Source: CALMKX01 sp036274895 (GTDB lineage: Bacteria; Acidobacteriota; Thermoanaerobaculia; Multivoradales; SZUA-115). Taken from it: a stretch of 64,000 nt of DNA. A model generated the notes under the pieces. The model did no database searches, was not told where the DNA came from, and was given only the letters and a program-made list of their open reading frames with translations. The translations under genes and the position numbers were made by a program. The stretch covers positions 62,001-126,000 of the forward strand of contig DASUEU010000008.1 in the NCBI GenBank assembly GCA_036274895.1. Direction: 5' to 3'. Of the stretch, positions 50,324-60,162 are shown piece after piece (position 1 is the first letter of the stretch; every line of letters begins with the position of its first letter).

Positions 50324-50814
50324 ATGGGCGTTCTGGAAGTCGACGTCATCAAGAGCTTCGCCCGGAGTGCCGACCTCGGCAACTCCGTTTGGTACATGGG
50401 CCATCTGCTCACCTTCCTCGCCACCGGCGAGGACACCAACTGGCACTTCACCCTGATCGAGGCCCGCGCCGTGCGCGGCGGCGAGCCTCCGCCGCACATC
50501 CACCACCTGGAGGACGAGCTCTACTTCGTGCTCGAAGGCGAGGTCACCTTCTTCGTCGGCGAGGAGACCTACGAGGCCGGTCCGGGCTCGACGGTGTTCC
50601 TGCCGCGGGGGGTGCCGCATTGGTTCACGCTCAACAGCGAGACGGCGCGGACCCTGATCCTGCTCACCCCGGCGGGGCTCGAAGGCTACTTCCGGGCCCT
50701 CGCCGAGCCGGCGCGGGCTCTCACCCTGCCGCCACCGCCCGAGAAGCCGTACGACCTGGCCGAGGTGGCGACCGTGGCGGAGCGCTACGGGGTGCAGTTC
50801 CTGGCGGGAGGGCG

Positions 50815-50818
<4 letters not shown>
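50324..50818 (+). CDS. Cupin-domain protein
   Basis: A 164-residue protein with one cupin barrel: motif 1 PPPHIHHLEDELYFVLEGE contains the two His and the Glu that bind metal, and motif 2 FLPRGVPHWFT has the third His. It resembles small quercetin-dioxygenase-like cupins; substrate unknown. Start ATG at 50324 with AAGGAGA upstream. It is convergent with an aminotransferase gene, whose stop overlaps its end by 4 bases. No signal peptide. Confidence 0.88.
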
Positions 50819-52095
<1,277 letters not shown>

Positions 52096-52253
52096 GCGTC
52101 CTCATCCCGGGCGGCAGGCCCGTATGTAGATCTATGCACCTCGGCTCGGCGGGCGGGACGGTTCCCTTCCGGCGGCGGCTCCGGTAGCCTATCGACTGAC
52201 CTTTGACCCTCCCCGCCCGGGGCTCGCTCGGGCGCTCGAGAAAGGGACCCCCC

Positions 52254-53540
52254 GTGACTGCCCTCGCTACCTCGCTCGCCCTCGCCGAGCCTCAGGCCTC
52301 CCCCCGCGCCCTCGGCACCATGGTCTCCGGCCTGGTCGGCTCGGAGATCCTGCGCATCGCCGGGGAGGTCCGCGCCCTGCGGGAGGCCGGCAAGCCCGTC
52401 CTCGACCTGACCGTCGGCGACTTCTCCCCCGCCCAGTTCCGCATCCCCAAGGACCTCGAGGACGGCATCGCCCGGGCCCTGGCCGCCGGCCAGACCAACT
52501 ACCCCCCGTCGGACGGTTTGAAGGAGCTGCGCGAGGCAGTGCGGCAGTTCTACGGCGAGGTGTTGAACCTGGACTACCCGCTCGAGGGGGTGCTGATCTC
52601 GGGCGGCGCCCGGCCGCTGATCTACGGCACCTACCTGACCGTCCTCGACCCGGGCGACGTGGTGGTCTACCCCACCCCCTCCTGGAACAACAACCACTAC
52701 ACCCACCTGGCGGGCGCCCGCGGCATCGCCGTACCCACCCGGCCGGAGAACGGCTTCCTGCCCACCGCCCAAGAGCTGGCGCCGCACCTCGCCGAGGCCC
52801 GGCTGCTGGCGCTCAACAGCCCGCTCAACCCGGCCGGCAGCGGCTTCCGGCGCGAGCAGCTGGCGGCCATCTCCCAGCTGGTGGTGGATGAGAACCGCCG
52901 CCGTGGCCCCGGAGCGCGACCCCTCTTCTTGCTCTACGACCAGATCTACTGGCTGATCGCCGCCGACGCCGCGCCCCACGAGACGCCGGTGGACCTGGTG
53001 CCCGAGGTGGCCCCCTACACGGTGTTCATCGATGGCATCAGCAAGGCCTTCGCGGCCACCGGCCTGCGGGTGGGCTGGGCCGTGGGGCCGCCCTACCTGA
53101 TCTCACGGATGCGCGACCTGATCGGCCACGTCGGCGCCTGGGCTCCCAAGCCCGAGCAGGTGGCCACCGCCGAGATCCTGCATGACACCTCGCGGGTCCG
53201 GGTCCTGACCGGCGCCATCCGCGACGCCATCGACGCCCGCCTGGCCGAGCTCCACCGCGGCCTGACGCGGCTGGCGGCGCGGGGCCTGCCCCTCTCCCAC
53301 TTGCCGCCGGTGGGGGCCCTCTACCTCTCGGCTCGCTTCGACCTGATCGCCCAGCTGGGGGACAACCGCGCCATCCGCAAGCTGCTGCTCGATGAGGCGG
53401 GCTTCGCTATCGTGCCCTTCCACGCCTTCGGCTCGGACGCCGACAACGGCTGGTTCCGGCTCTCGGTGGGCGCGATCGGCGTCGATGAGATCGCGCCCGC
53501 CATCGAGCGCGTGGGGCAGGTGCTCGCCGCCCGTGCCTGA
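52254..53540 (+). CDS. PLP-dependent class I/II aminotransferase (second)
   Basis: A 428-residue aminotransferase from a GTG at 52254 that has AAAGGGA upstream; a TTG at 52203 would add 17 residues. Core motifs are NYPPSDGLKELREAVRQFY, YPTPSWNNNHY, LNSPLNPAGSGF, LYDQIYW and the PLP lysine in FIDGISKAFAATGLRVGWAVGPP. It resembles aspartate/aromatic aminotransferases. The mltA gene starts inside its end (8-base overlap). Confidence 0.9.
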   Translation: MTALATSLALAEPQASPRALGTMVSGLVGSEILRIAGEVRALREAGKPVLDLTVGDFSPAQFRIPKDLEDGIARALAAGQTNYPPSDGLKELREAVRQFYGEVLNLDYPLEGVLISGGARPLIYGTYLTVLDPGDVVVYPTPSWNNNHYTHLAGARGIAVPTRPENGFLPTAQELAPHLAEARLLALNSPLNPAGSGFRREQLAAISQLVVDENRRRGPGARPLFLLYDQIYWLIAADAAPHETPVDLVPEVAPYTVFIDGISKAFAATGLRVGWAVGPPYLISRMRDLIGHVGAWAPKPEQVATAEILHDTSRVRVLTGAIRDAIDARLAELHRGLTRLAARGLPLSHLPPVGALYLSARFDLIAQLGDNRAIRKLLLDEAGFAIVPFHAFGSDADNGWFRLSVGAIGVDEIAPAIERVGQVLAARA

Positions 53541-54864
53541 GCTCCCCTCGCCCCCGCCGGAGCTCGCGGCTGCCCGACGGCAGGCCCGGCGCTGGCGGGG
53601 CCTGGCCATCCTCTTTCTCGGCACCACCCTCGTCGCCGCGGGCCTCGCCGCCTGGCTCGCCAGCCTCTCTCCCGAGGTGCCAGCCATTTCGGGAACCGAG
53701 GTGCCAGGCACTTCGGGGGCCACACCACCACCTCCTCCTCCCCCCGAGCTGCGCCTCGAGCCGGCGGCCTTCACGGACCTGCCCGGCTGGGCCGAGGAGC
53801 GCCTGAGTGAGGCCTGGCCGGCCCTCTTGGCGAGCTGCGGCGTGCTCCGCCGCCAGCCGGCCGCGGCCCCCCTGGGGCCGGACGGGATGGCGGGCCGGGC
53901 GGGGGATTGGCGGGCCTTCTGCGACGGCGCCGCCAGCTTCGCCGGCGCCGGGGAGCCGGCCCGGCGGGCCTTCGTCGAGAGCCAGCTGGTTCCCTGGCGA
54001 GCCAGCGACCGGGGCAAGGCCGAGGGCCTGCTGACCGGCTACTACGAGCCCACCTTACGGGGCCGCCTGCAGCGCGGCGGCGCCTTCACCACCCCGCTCT
54101 ACCTGCGCCCGCGGGACATGGTGAGCGCCGACCTGGGCAAGTTCCGCCCGGACCTCGAAGGCCGCAAGATCACCGGCCGCCTCTCCGAGGGAGAGCTGCT
54201 GCCCTACTGGGACCGCAAGGCGATCGACAGCGGCGCCCTCGCCCGGCGCGGCCTCGAGCTGGTGTGGGTGGATGACCCGGTGGACGCCTTCTTCCTCCAC
54301 ATCCAGGGCTCGGGGAGGGTGGAGCTACCGGGCGGCCGGGTGATGCGGGTGGGCTACGCCGGACAGAACGGCCATGCCTACGTGGCCGTGGGCAAGGTGC
54401 TGATCGAGAAGGGGGCGCTGACCCGCGAGACGGTCTCCATGCAGACCATCCGCCGCTGGCTCGAAGAGCACCCGGCCGAAGCCGCCGCCCTGCTGCACGA
54501 GAACCCCTCCTACGTCTTCTTCCGGCGCCTCACCGAGGCCGGCCCGGTGGGCGCCCAGGGCGTGGTGCTCACCCCCGGCCGCTCCCTCGCCGTGGACCGC
54601 CGCTTCCAGGCCCTGGGCGTGCCCGTCTGGCTCGACGGCCACCACCCCGACCCGGACCCCACCCAGCCCGACCGCCCCTTACGCCGCCTAGTGATCGCCC
54701 AAGACACCGGCGGCGCCATCGAAGGCCCCCTACGCGGCGACCTCTTCTGGGGCCCAGGCGAAGAAGCCGCCGAGATCGCCGGCCGCATGAAGCACCCGGC
54801 GCGGCTGTGGCTGCTGCTGCCCAAGGCGGTGACGCCGCCAGCCAGCTCCGTGCCAACTCCTTGA
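53533..54864 (+). CDS. mltA: Membrane-bound lytic murein transglycosylase A
   Basis: A 443-residue MltA from a GTG at 53533. A membrane anchor (about residues 23-46) is followed by a Pro-rich linker, partly made of dispersed repeats, then the double-psi beta-barrel with LTGYYEPTLRG, FFLHIQGSGRVEL and the catalytic Asp in AQDTGGAIEGPLRGDLFWG. It cleaves peptidoglycan glycan strands with anhydro-muropeptide formation. The linker residues EVPAISGTEVPGTSG are encoded by two copies of the repeat (53673-53718). It overlaps the aminotransferase gene by 8 bases. Confidence 0.93.
   Translation: MPELPSPPPELAAARRQARRWRGLAILFLGTTLVAAGLAAWLASLSPEVPAISGTEVPGTSGATPPPPPPPELRLEPAAFTDLPGWAEERLSEAWPALLASCGVLRRQPAAAPLGPDGMAGRAGDWRAFCDGAASFAGAGEPARRAFVESQLVPWRASDRGKAEGLLTGYYEPTLRGRLQRGGAFTTPLYLRPRDMVSADLGKFRPDLEGRKITGRLSEGELLPYWDRKAIDSGALARRGLELVWVDDPVDAFFLHIQGSGRVELPGGRVMRVGYAGQNGHAYVAVGKVLIEKGALTRETVSMQTIRRWLEEHPAEAAALLHENPSYVFFRRLTEAGPVGAQGVVLTPGRSLAVDRRFQALGVPVWLDGHHPDPDPTQPDRPLRRLVIAQDTGGAIEGPLRGDLFWGPGEEAAEIAGRMKHPARLWLLLPKAVTPPASSVPTP
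53673..53718 (+). repeat. Two dispersed-repeat copies inside mltA
   Basis: Copy 1 CGAGGTGCCAGCCATTTCGG at 53673-53692; copy 2 CGAGGTGCCAGGCACTTCGG at 53697-53716. They lie in the coding sequence of the linker of mltA and keep the frame open, encoding EVPAIS and EVPGTS. Confidence 0.8.
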
Positions 54865-54876
54865 TTCCAAACGCCT

Positions 54877-54896
54877 CCGAAATGGCTGGCACCTCG
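54877..54896 (-). repeat. Dispersed-repeat copy after mltA
   Basis: CCGAAATGGCTGGCACCTCG on the plus strand, the reverse complement of the mltA copy 1. It lies in the gap between the mltA stop and the convergent ECF sigma gene. Confidence 0.75.
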
Positions 54897-54904
54897 GGGG
54901 AGAC

Positions 54905-55765
54905 TCAGGGGCGAGCCGGTGTCCGCGCCTCGATCACCTTCCTCAACCACGCCGAGAAGCCGGCCGGCGGATGGGCCTCTGGGTGAGAGCGATAGAGGGC
55001 CGCCGCCCGGCGCGTTGCCTCGAGCTGCCGGATCTCGACCAGCACCTGGGGGAAGCGCCGGGCCTGCTCGAGCGACGAGGCGAAGAGCAGCCGAGCCGGG
55101 TCCACCCGGCCCAGGGCTACGGCGGTGTCCACCCGCCGGCGGCAGCGGCAAGCGTTGGCCGGGTTGGCCAATCCACAGCGGGCCATCATGAAGTCCGTGA
55201 TGCTGGTCCGGGCCCGCGACAGCCGCTTGCGGAAGGCGGCCGGGGAGATCTCCAGCACCTCCGCCCCTTCCCGGTGGTCCAGCTCGACGATCTCGCCCAC
55301 GATGTACGCCAAGCGGTGGGGGCGATCCAGGCACGCCAGCATGGCCAGCGTGCAGCCGATCTTGGTCTCCTCCAGCAGCAGCGCCTGCTCCGCCTCGGGG
55401 CGCTCGGTGGGCGGTCGGTCCGACAACCCGCGGCCGAGGTCCTCCCCGAACTCGTCGAAGCTCATCGTCTGCTGCTCCAGGCGCCCCTTGCGGCGCAGGG
55501 TGAGCAGGGTGTTACAGGCGATGCGATAGGCCCAGGTGCGGAAGCTGCTGTCGCCCCGGAAGCTCGACAGCCCCGTGACGAGGCGGATCAGGATCTCCTG
55601 CGTGGCGTCCTCGGCGTCCTGGGGGTGCCAGAGGAAGCGCAGGGCCACGACGTGCAGGTCCTTCTGGACGGCGTGGACCACCGCTTCGAGGGCGTCCCGG
55701 TCGCCAGCGACAGCCTTGGCCACCTCGGCTTCCAGGCTCGGGGCCGGGCTCTCGGTGTCACGCAT
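54905..55765 (-). CDS. ECF-type RNA polymerase sigma factor with Cys-rich C-terminal extension
   Basis: A 286-residue sigma factor. Region 2 reads FLWHPQDAEDATQEILIRLVTGLSSFRGDSSFRTWAYRIACN, region 4 is LDHREGAEVLEISPAAFRKRLSRART. After it comes a 90-residue tail starting with CGLANPANACRCRRRV, a Cys cluster that might bind metal, as in ECF groups with C-terminal extensions. No classical anti-sigma factor is next to it; an SRPBCC protein gene directly precedes it and overlaps by 8 bases. Thus the Cys tail may be the sensing part. Confidence 0.88.
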   Translation of the reverse strand: MRDTESPAPSLEAEVAKAVAGDRDALEAVVHAVQKDLHVVALRFLWHPQDAEDATQEILIRLVTGLSSFRGDSSFRTWAYRIACNTLLTLRRKGRLEQQTMSFDEFGEDLGRGLSDRPPTERPEAEQALLLEETKIGCTLAMLACLDRPHRLAYIVGEIVELDHREGAEVLEISPAAFRKRLSRARTSITDFMMARCGLANPANACRCRRRVDTAVALGRVDPARLLFASSLEQARRFPQVLVEIRQLEATRRAAALYRSHPEAHPPAGFSAWLRKVIEARTPARP

Positions 55766-56165
55766 GGCCTTCGAGGATCCCCTTGAGCTTCACCAGCTCC
55801 TCCGCCAGCGTCCGGGACTGAGCTTCCAAGGCTCCTTCGAGCAGCTCCAGGGGCACCGGCGGTGGGGTGAGCACGAAGCTGAACAGGCAGCGATCCTCCG
55901 CCAAGTCCACCAGCCTCGAGAAGGCCGAGGCCACGCTGCCGTCCGGGAAGGTCATCCGCCAGTCGATGGTCCCTCGCTCGGTCGAGGCCTCGACCTCGAG
56001 GCCCACTCGCACCTCGCCGTTGGGAGTGCGCATCAGGGCCTCTCCGGATCCCGCGAAGGCAAACGCATGAGTCCAGCGCGGCAGCTGGACGGGATCGGCG
56101 ATGAGCTCGAAGGCCCGGCCCCGGGGCACGGCCAGCTCTACGGTCTGCACGTCGAAGGTCTTCAC
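55758..56165 (-). CDS. SRPBCC (START-like) domain protein upstream of the ECF sigma factor
   Basis: A 135-residue protein with a GTG start and a good AGGAGA ribosome binding site. The fold shows TVELAVPRGRAFELIADPVQLPRWTHAF and GTIDWRMTFPDGSVASAFSRLV, as in polyketide-cyclase/START-like proteins binding hydrophobic ligands. It overlaps the ECF sigma gene by 8 bases, so they are coupled. It may work with the sigma factor as a ligand-sensing partner, an inference from context only. Confidence 0.82.
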   Translation of the reverse strand: MKTFDVQTVELAVPRGRAFELIADPVQLPRWTHAFAFAGSGEALMRTPNGEVRVGLEVEASTERGTIDWRMTFPDGSVASAFSRLVDLAEDRCLFSFVLTPPPVPLELLEGALEAQSRTLAEELVKLKGILEGHA

Positions 56166-56304
56166 GACGGATCTCCTCTCGAGTCGCGAGCCGAGGGGAT
56201 CTCGGCCCTTCGGGAGGGTTGGACTTCGCGCGGATCCCTGGTGTGACCGCGCCTCAACTCTCTCGCTTACCACAGAACAGACCGACTGATGACAGGATCT
56301 CCCC

Positions 56305-57075
56305 ATGACCCAACCACCGATCGGCTCCCTCGCCTGGGCACGGCGCGGCGGCGGGCGGCTCGGCTTCGGCGAGCGGCTCGCCTTTGCCGGCGCGACGATC
56401 CGCCAGGCCCTCGGCTACGACGCGGGGCGCCTGCTGCGCCGCCTCGGCCTGGGCAGCCGCCGCCAGGTCGCCCTGGCGCTCGCCGAAGTACCGCTGCCCG
56501 CCACGGCCGATGCCCGGGCCGCCGCGGCCCTCTGCGAGGAGGTCTCCTCCCCCGCCCTCGCCAACCACTGCCACCGCACCTACCTCTGGGGCGCGCTGCT
56601 CGCCGCCCGCGACGGCGTCTCCTTCGACCCCGAGCTGTTCTGGGTGGCGAGCCTGCTCCACGACCTCGGCCTCACCGAACGGTTCGAGCCCCGGGCACCC
56701 ACCGTCTGCTTCGCCTTCGCGGGTGGGGAGGAGGCCGAGCGCTTCGTCCTCGGCCTCGGGTGGGCGCCGCCGCGCGCCGAGCGGGTGGCGGAAGCGATCT
56801 GCCGCCACCTCAACCCGCGGGTCACCGTCGAGGAAGGACCCGAGGCGCACCTGCTGCGCCAGGGCTCCGGGCTCGACATCGCCGGCCTGCGCCTCGGTGA
56901 GATCGCCGCCCCCACCCGGGCCGAGGTCCTCGAGCGCCATCCGCGGCTGGGGCTCAAGGCCGAGGTGGCGGAGACCCTGGTGGAGGACACTCGCCGGCGC
57001 CCCCACACCCGCCTCGCCACCCTGTGCAGCTTAGGGTTCGCCGGGAGGGTGCGCCGCGCGCCTTTTCCAGATTGA
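56305..57075 (+). CDS. HD-domain protein
   Basis: A 256-residue protein with the metal-binding HD signature: His in NHCHRTYLWG, the HD pair in SLLHDLGLTERF, and further His in CRHLNPRV with an Asp in GSGLDIAGL. HD domains hydrolyse phosphoester bonds, often of nucleotides. The N-terminal 75 residues have no recognised fold. Its 3' end overlaps a convergent gene by 45 bases. No signal peptide. Confidence 0.88.
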   Translation: MTQPPIGSLAWARRGGGRLGFGERLAFAGATIRQALGYDAGRLLRRLGLGSRRQVALALAEVPLPATADARAAAALCEEVSSPALANHCHRTYLWGALLAARDGVSFDPELFWVASLLHDLGLTERFEPRAPTVCFAFAGGEEAERFVLGLGWAPPRAERVAEAICRHLNPRVTVEEGPEAHLLRQGSGLDIAGLRLGEIAAPTRAEVLERHPRLGLKAEVAETLVEDTRRRPHTRLATLCSLGFAGRVRRAPFPD

Positions 57076-57408
57076 GTGGAGAAGCACCCCGGCCAGGGCG
57101 AGGTAGCTCGCGGCGCGCATCAACGGCCGGTCGAGCGCCGGATCGCTCGACTCGAGAAAGAACGAACCGGCCAGTAGGGCCGGGCCGACCAGCAGGAACA
57201 GGCTCGCCAGAACCTGCACTCGCCGCGGCGTCCGCCCCGTGGGGCGCTCGAGGTAGCAGCCGAGCCCGAGGTTCAGCAGCGACGACCAGAGCAGGCAGAA
57301 GTGCGAGGACCGATAGAGCATGCGCGGCCCGTCCGCCATGCCGGCGAGGTGACCGTGGGCCCAGTGCATGACCTGCCCGGTGAGGAGAAAGGCCAGGACG
57401 CCGAGCAC
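57031..57408 (-). CDS. Small integral membrane protein
   Basis: A 125-residue protein with a GTG start and four probable membrane helices (about 1-14, 33-51, 65-82 and 96-112). It ends in a basic tail KRRAAHPPGEP. No family is recognised. It is convergent with the HD-domain gene, whose end overlaps it by 45 bases on the other strand. Short and start-poor, so the call is moderate. Confidence 0.55.
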   Translation of the reverse strand: MLGVLAFLLTGQVMHWAHGHLAGMADGPRMLYRSSHFCLLWSSLLNLGLGCYLERPTGRTPRRVQVLASLFLLVGPALLAGSFFLESSDPALDRPLMRAASYLALAGVLLHSIWKRRAAHPPGEP

Positions 57409-57486
57409 CCCCCACGACGAGGTGTGCCTTGCGCAGAGGGTTCACGCGTGAGCGGGCCAACAAGCCAAGGACGGACTAGGTCGAGG

Positions 57487-57834
57487 TCAAGCCCTTCGCT
57501 CGTCGGCAAGGTAGACCGAGAGCCGCCGGAGCAGGCCCGCGTGGCGTTCGCGCGAAACGGAACCGAGAACGCCGAGGAAGTGATCGGCTGGCAGGACGGT
57601 CAGGAAACCCAGGCGGATGAGCGAAGCAGCCTTGAGACCACTCTCGCTGAAATCTGGATGAGACGGCTCGATGACCTCGTCGAAGCCGACCACCTGCTGA
57701 TGGAGTTGGGTGCTGACGCCGCAAATGAGCCAGTCGCCAAAGGGAGGCATCCGCCGCAGGAGGATCGCCGGGCGAGGTTTGGTGCGCCCATCGGCCTGCG
57801 GCAGCGGCGTGAGCGCGACATCACCCTCGGTCAT
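57487..57834 (-). CDS. MazF/PemK-like toxin
   Basis: A 115-residue protein beginning MTEGDVALTPLPQADGRTKPRPAILLRRMPPFGDWLICGVST, the opening of the MazF/PemK plasmid-maintenance toxin family of RNA endonucleases, with SLIRLGFLTVLPADHFLGVLG in the second half. It overlaps the stop of the upstream small gene (ATGA), which would be the antitoxin. Confidence 0.8.
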   Translation of the reverse strand: MTEGDVALTPLPQADGRTKPRPAILLRRMPPFGDWLICGVSTQLHQQVVGFDEVIEPSHPDFSESGLKAASLIRLGFLTVLPADHFLGVLGSVSRERHAGLLRRLSVYLADERRA

Positions 57835-58043
57835 TGCGGCTTGAGGTCCGCCGCGGTGTAGTCGGGCTCGTCGTCACCGTAGGCCCGGGCGATGCCCTGA
57901 ACTCCCAGGGCAGCCCACTCAGAACGCTCGGCATCGGGGGCAAAGACAGTCACCATGAGCGGAGCATCGACTGACAAGTCGAACGGCTCATCGAGGACGA
58001 TGCGCTCGCCGTCGTAGTGTGCCTTGAGCATCGCGGTTGGCAT
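57831..58043 (-). CDS. Antitoxin partner of the MazF-like toxin
   Basis: A 70-residue acidic protein: MLKAHYDGERIVLDEPFDL at the N-terminus resembles the small antitoxin family accompanying PemK-type toxins. The start may be Met1 (58043) or Met5 (58031). It overlaps the toxin ATG. It has no other recognised domain. Confidence 0.75.
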   Translation of the reverse strand: MPTAMLKAHYDGERIVLDEPFDLSVDAPLMVTVFAPDAERSEWAALGVQGIARAYGDDEPDYTAADLKPQ

Positions 58044-58097
58044 GGAAGGACATTACTCCGAGATCCGAGTCAGGGCAAGCTTCAGAAGCGCCCGCCC

Positions 58098-60116
58098 TCA
58101 CCGCCCCCCAACCGCCAGCCGGAACGCCGCCATCTCCTCGCTGTTGCGCACCAGCAGCAGGTCACCCACCAGCACCGGGTGGTTCCAGGTCTTGCCCTGG
58201 ATGGCCGGGACGCGGGCGATCTCGGTGAAGCCCTCGGGGCTGGCCTTGACCAGGGCCACGTCCCCGTCTTCGGCCTGGACCAGGATCAGGTCCTGCTCGG
58301 GCAAGAGAAGCATCTGGCCATGGCCGTAGCGGCCCCCTTTCCACTTGCGCTGGCCGTCGGCCAAGTCGATCGCGGAGAGGATGCGGCCGTCGAAGCCGTA
58401 GGCATGGCCGCGGTGCACCACCAGGTCGTTGAAGTAGGGCTTCAGGCCCATCGTCGTCCAGCGCTCTTCGGCTCTCCAGCCGGCCCCGTCGTGGGCGAGG
58501 GCCACCCGGCGGGTGCCGGTGCCGCCGGCGGAGTCGGAGCTGGCGAGGAGCACGTCCCCCTCCGGCGTCAACGCGGGCTGGATCAGGCTCGCTCCGGCCC
58601 ACTCGTACTGCCACAGCAGCTTGCCGTCGGCCGGGGCAAAGCTCGCCAGACCCTCGCCGCTCCTCATCAGGATCTGGGGGACTCCCCCCAGGCGGACCAG
58701 TTGGGGCGAGCTGTAGCCCCCCTTGCCGGTCGAGCCGAGCCAGCGGACTTCACCGCTCGCCAGGTCGTAGGCGGCCAGCCGGCCGCCCGTCGGCACGACC
58801 GCCAGGTCGCCGACCACCAGGGGCGAGCCCGAGAAGCCCCAATACGGCGTGGCCGCGCCGGTGTCGGCCGCGGCGTTGCGGGTCCAGACCACGGCGCCGG
58901 TGTCGGCGTCGAGGGCATTGGCGATGCCCGTGCCCCCCAGGGTGTAGACCCGCCCGGCGTGGAGGGTGGGCGTGGCCCGGGGCCCGGCACCGGCGTTGGC
59001 TTCCCAGAAGCGGGCGGCGTCGCGGTGGACCCAGATCGGCTCGCCGGTGGTGGCGTTGTAGCAGGTGACCAGCTCCTCTTCGCCGCGCTGCTCTTGGGTG
59101 TAGATCCGGTCGCCGCGGACGGCGAAGGAAGACCACGCCGGCCCGACCGGGCGACGCCACAGCTCGCGCGGAGGCGAAGCGACCCAGTCGGGATCGATGC
59201 GCACGCCGCGGACGATGCCGTCGCGAGAGGGGCCGCGGAAGCCCGGCCACTCGCCGTCGGAGGCCGGAGCCGCCAGGTTGAGGGCCAAGGTGGCAGGTCC
59301 GTCAGCGGCCGTCGCTGCCACGGGTTCTGTCAAAGGAGCGGCTGGACTGGGCTCAACCGCCGCTCTTTCCGCAGCCACAGGCTCGGTGGGGCTGGTTGCA
59401 CCGGAGGTCGGGTTGACCGGCGGCGCCGGCTCCGGAGCGTCCTCAGCCTCCTCCGTCGCCGAGGTGGTAGTGGCGCTGGGCACGATGGCCGGAGTCCCTT
59501 CACCCGCAGAAGCCGGCGCGGCCTCGACCGGAGCGGCCGTGGGCGCCGGGCTCGCAGGAGGCGCAACGGGCTCCAGCTTTCCTTGGGCCAGTAGGCGCTC
59601 CTCGGCGCTCGGCGTCCAGCGCCAGCCGAATTGAGGATCTCCTCCGCCCATCACACCGTCGGAGCGGAACAGCGTCCACAAGCCGCAGCCGATCAGGATG
59701 GCGACGGCCAGCACCAGCCGCCGAGGGCCCGGCGTCAGCCGGCGGCCGGCCGCCGCGCCGATCACCAGGGCCAGGCACAGGGTCGGCAGGACGTAGAAGT
59801 AGAACATCTTCCCCATGCCGGCCCCGGACACGGAGGGGTCGAGGAGGCGGTAGGTGCCGATCACGGCGAGGACGGCGAGCAGGATGGCGCCCCAGCGCTC
59901 CAGGTGGGGGGCCCGGCTGAAGAAGGCCCACCACACCAGCACCCCGAGGGTGCCGAGGCCCACGCCACCGATGAAAGCCCACATGCCGAGAGACGTACCG
60001 GAGGCCAGCCGCGCCAGCCCCAGCCAGGTGAACCACTGCAAGGCGACGATCAACACACCGGGCCACAGCCGCAGCGGCCGCCGGCCCGTCGAGGAGACGG
60101 TCTGTGAGGTTGTCAT
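58098..60116 (-). CDS. Membrane protein with PQQ-type beta-propeller
   Basis: A 672-residue protein from the ATG at 60116; a GTG at 60152 is an alternative. The N-terminus has about five membrane helices (to about residue 155), then a Pro/Ala/Glu-rich linker (about 185-275), followed by an eight-bladed PQQ-like propeller (PGFRGPSRDGIVRGVRIDPDW, LVTCYNATTGEPIWVHRD, IANALDADTGAVVWTRN, LAAYDLASGEVRWLGS). The propeller is exported; similar proteins act as outer-membrane-like or quinoprotein domains. The catalytic residues of alcohol dehydrogenases are not evident, so enzymatic activity is unknown. Confidence 0.82.
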   Translation of the reverse strand: MTTSQTVSSTGRRPLRLWPGVLIVALQWFTWLGLARLASGTSLGMWAFIGGVGLGTLGVLVWWAFFSRAPHLERWGAILLAVLAVIGTYRLLDPSVSGAGMGKMFYFYVLPTLCLALVIGAAAGRRLTPGPRRLVLAVAILIGCGLWTLFRSDGVMGGGDPQFGWRWTPSAEERLLAQGKLEPVAPPASPAPTAAPVEAAPASAGEGTPAIVPSATTTSATEEAEDAPEPAPPVNPTSGATSPTEPVAAERAAVEPSPAAPLTEPVAATAADGPATLALNLAAPASDGEWPGFRGPSRDGIVRGVRIDPDWVASPPRELWRRPVGPAWSSFAVRGDRIYTQEQRGEEELVTCYNATTGEPIWVHRDAARFWEANAGAGPRATPTLHAGRVYTLGGTGIANALDADTGAVVWTRNAAADTGAATPYWGFSGSPLVVGDLAVVPTGGRLAAYDLASGEVRWLGSTGKGGYSSPQLVRLGGVPQILMRSGEGLASFAPADGKLLWQYEWAGASLIQPALTPEGDVLLASSDSAGGTGTRRVALAHDGAGWRAEERWTTMGLKPYFNDLVVHRGHAYGFDGRILSAIDLADGQRKWKGGRYGHGQMLLLPEQDLILVQAEDGDVALVKASPEGFTEIARVPAIQGKTWNHPVLVGDLLLVRNSEEMAAFRLAVGGR

Positions 60117-60162
60117 GCCGACTAGACGCCGGAGGGGGGTGGAGTGTTTCACCCCAGCCGGC

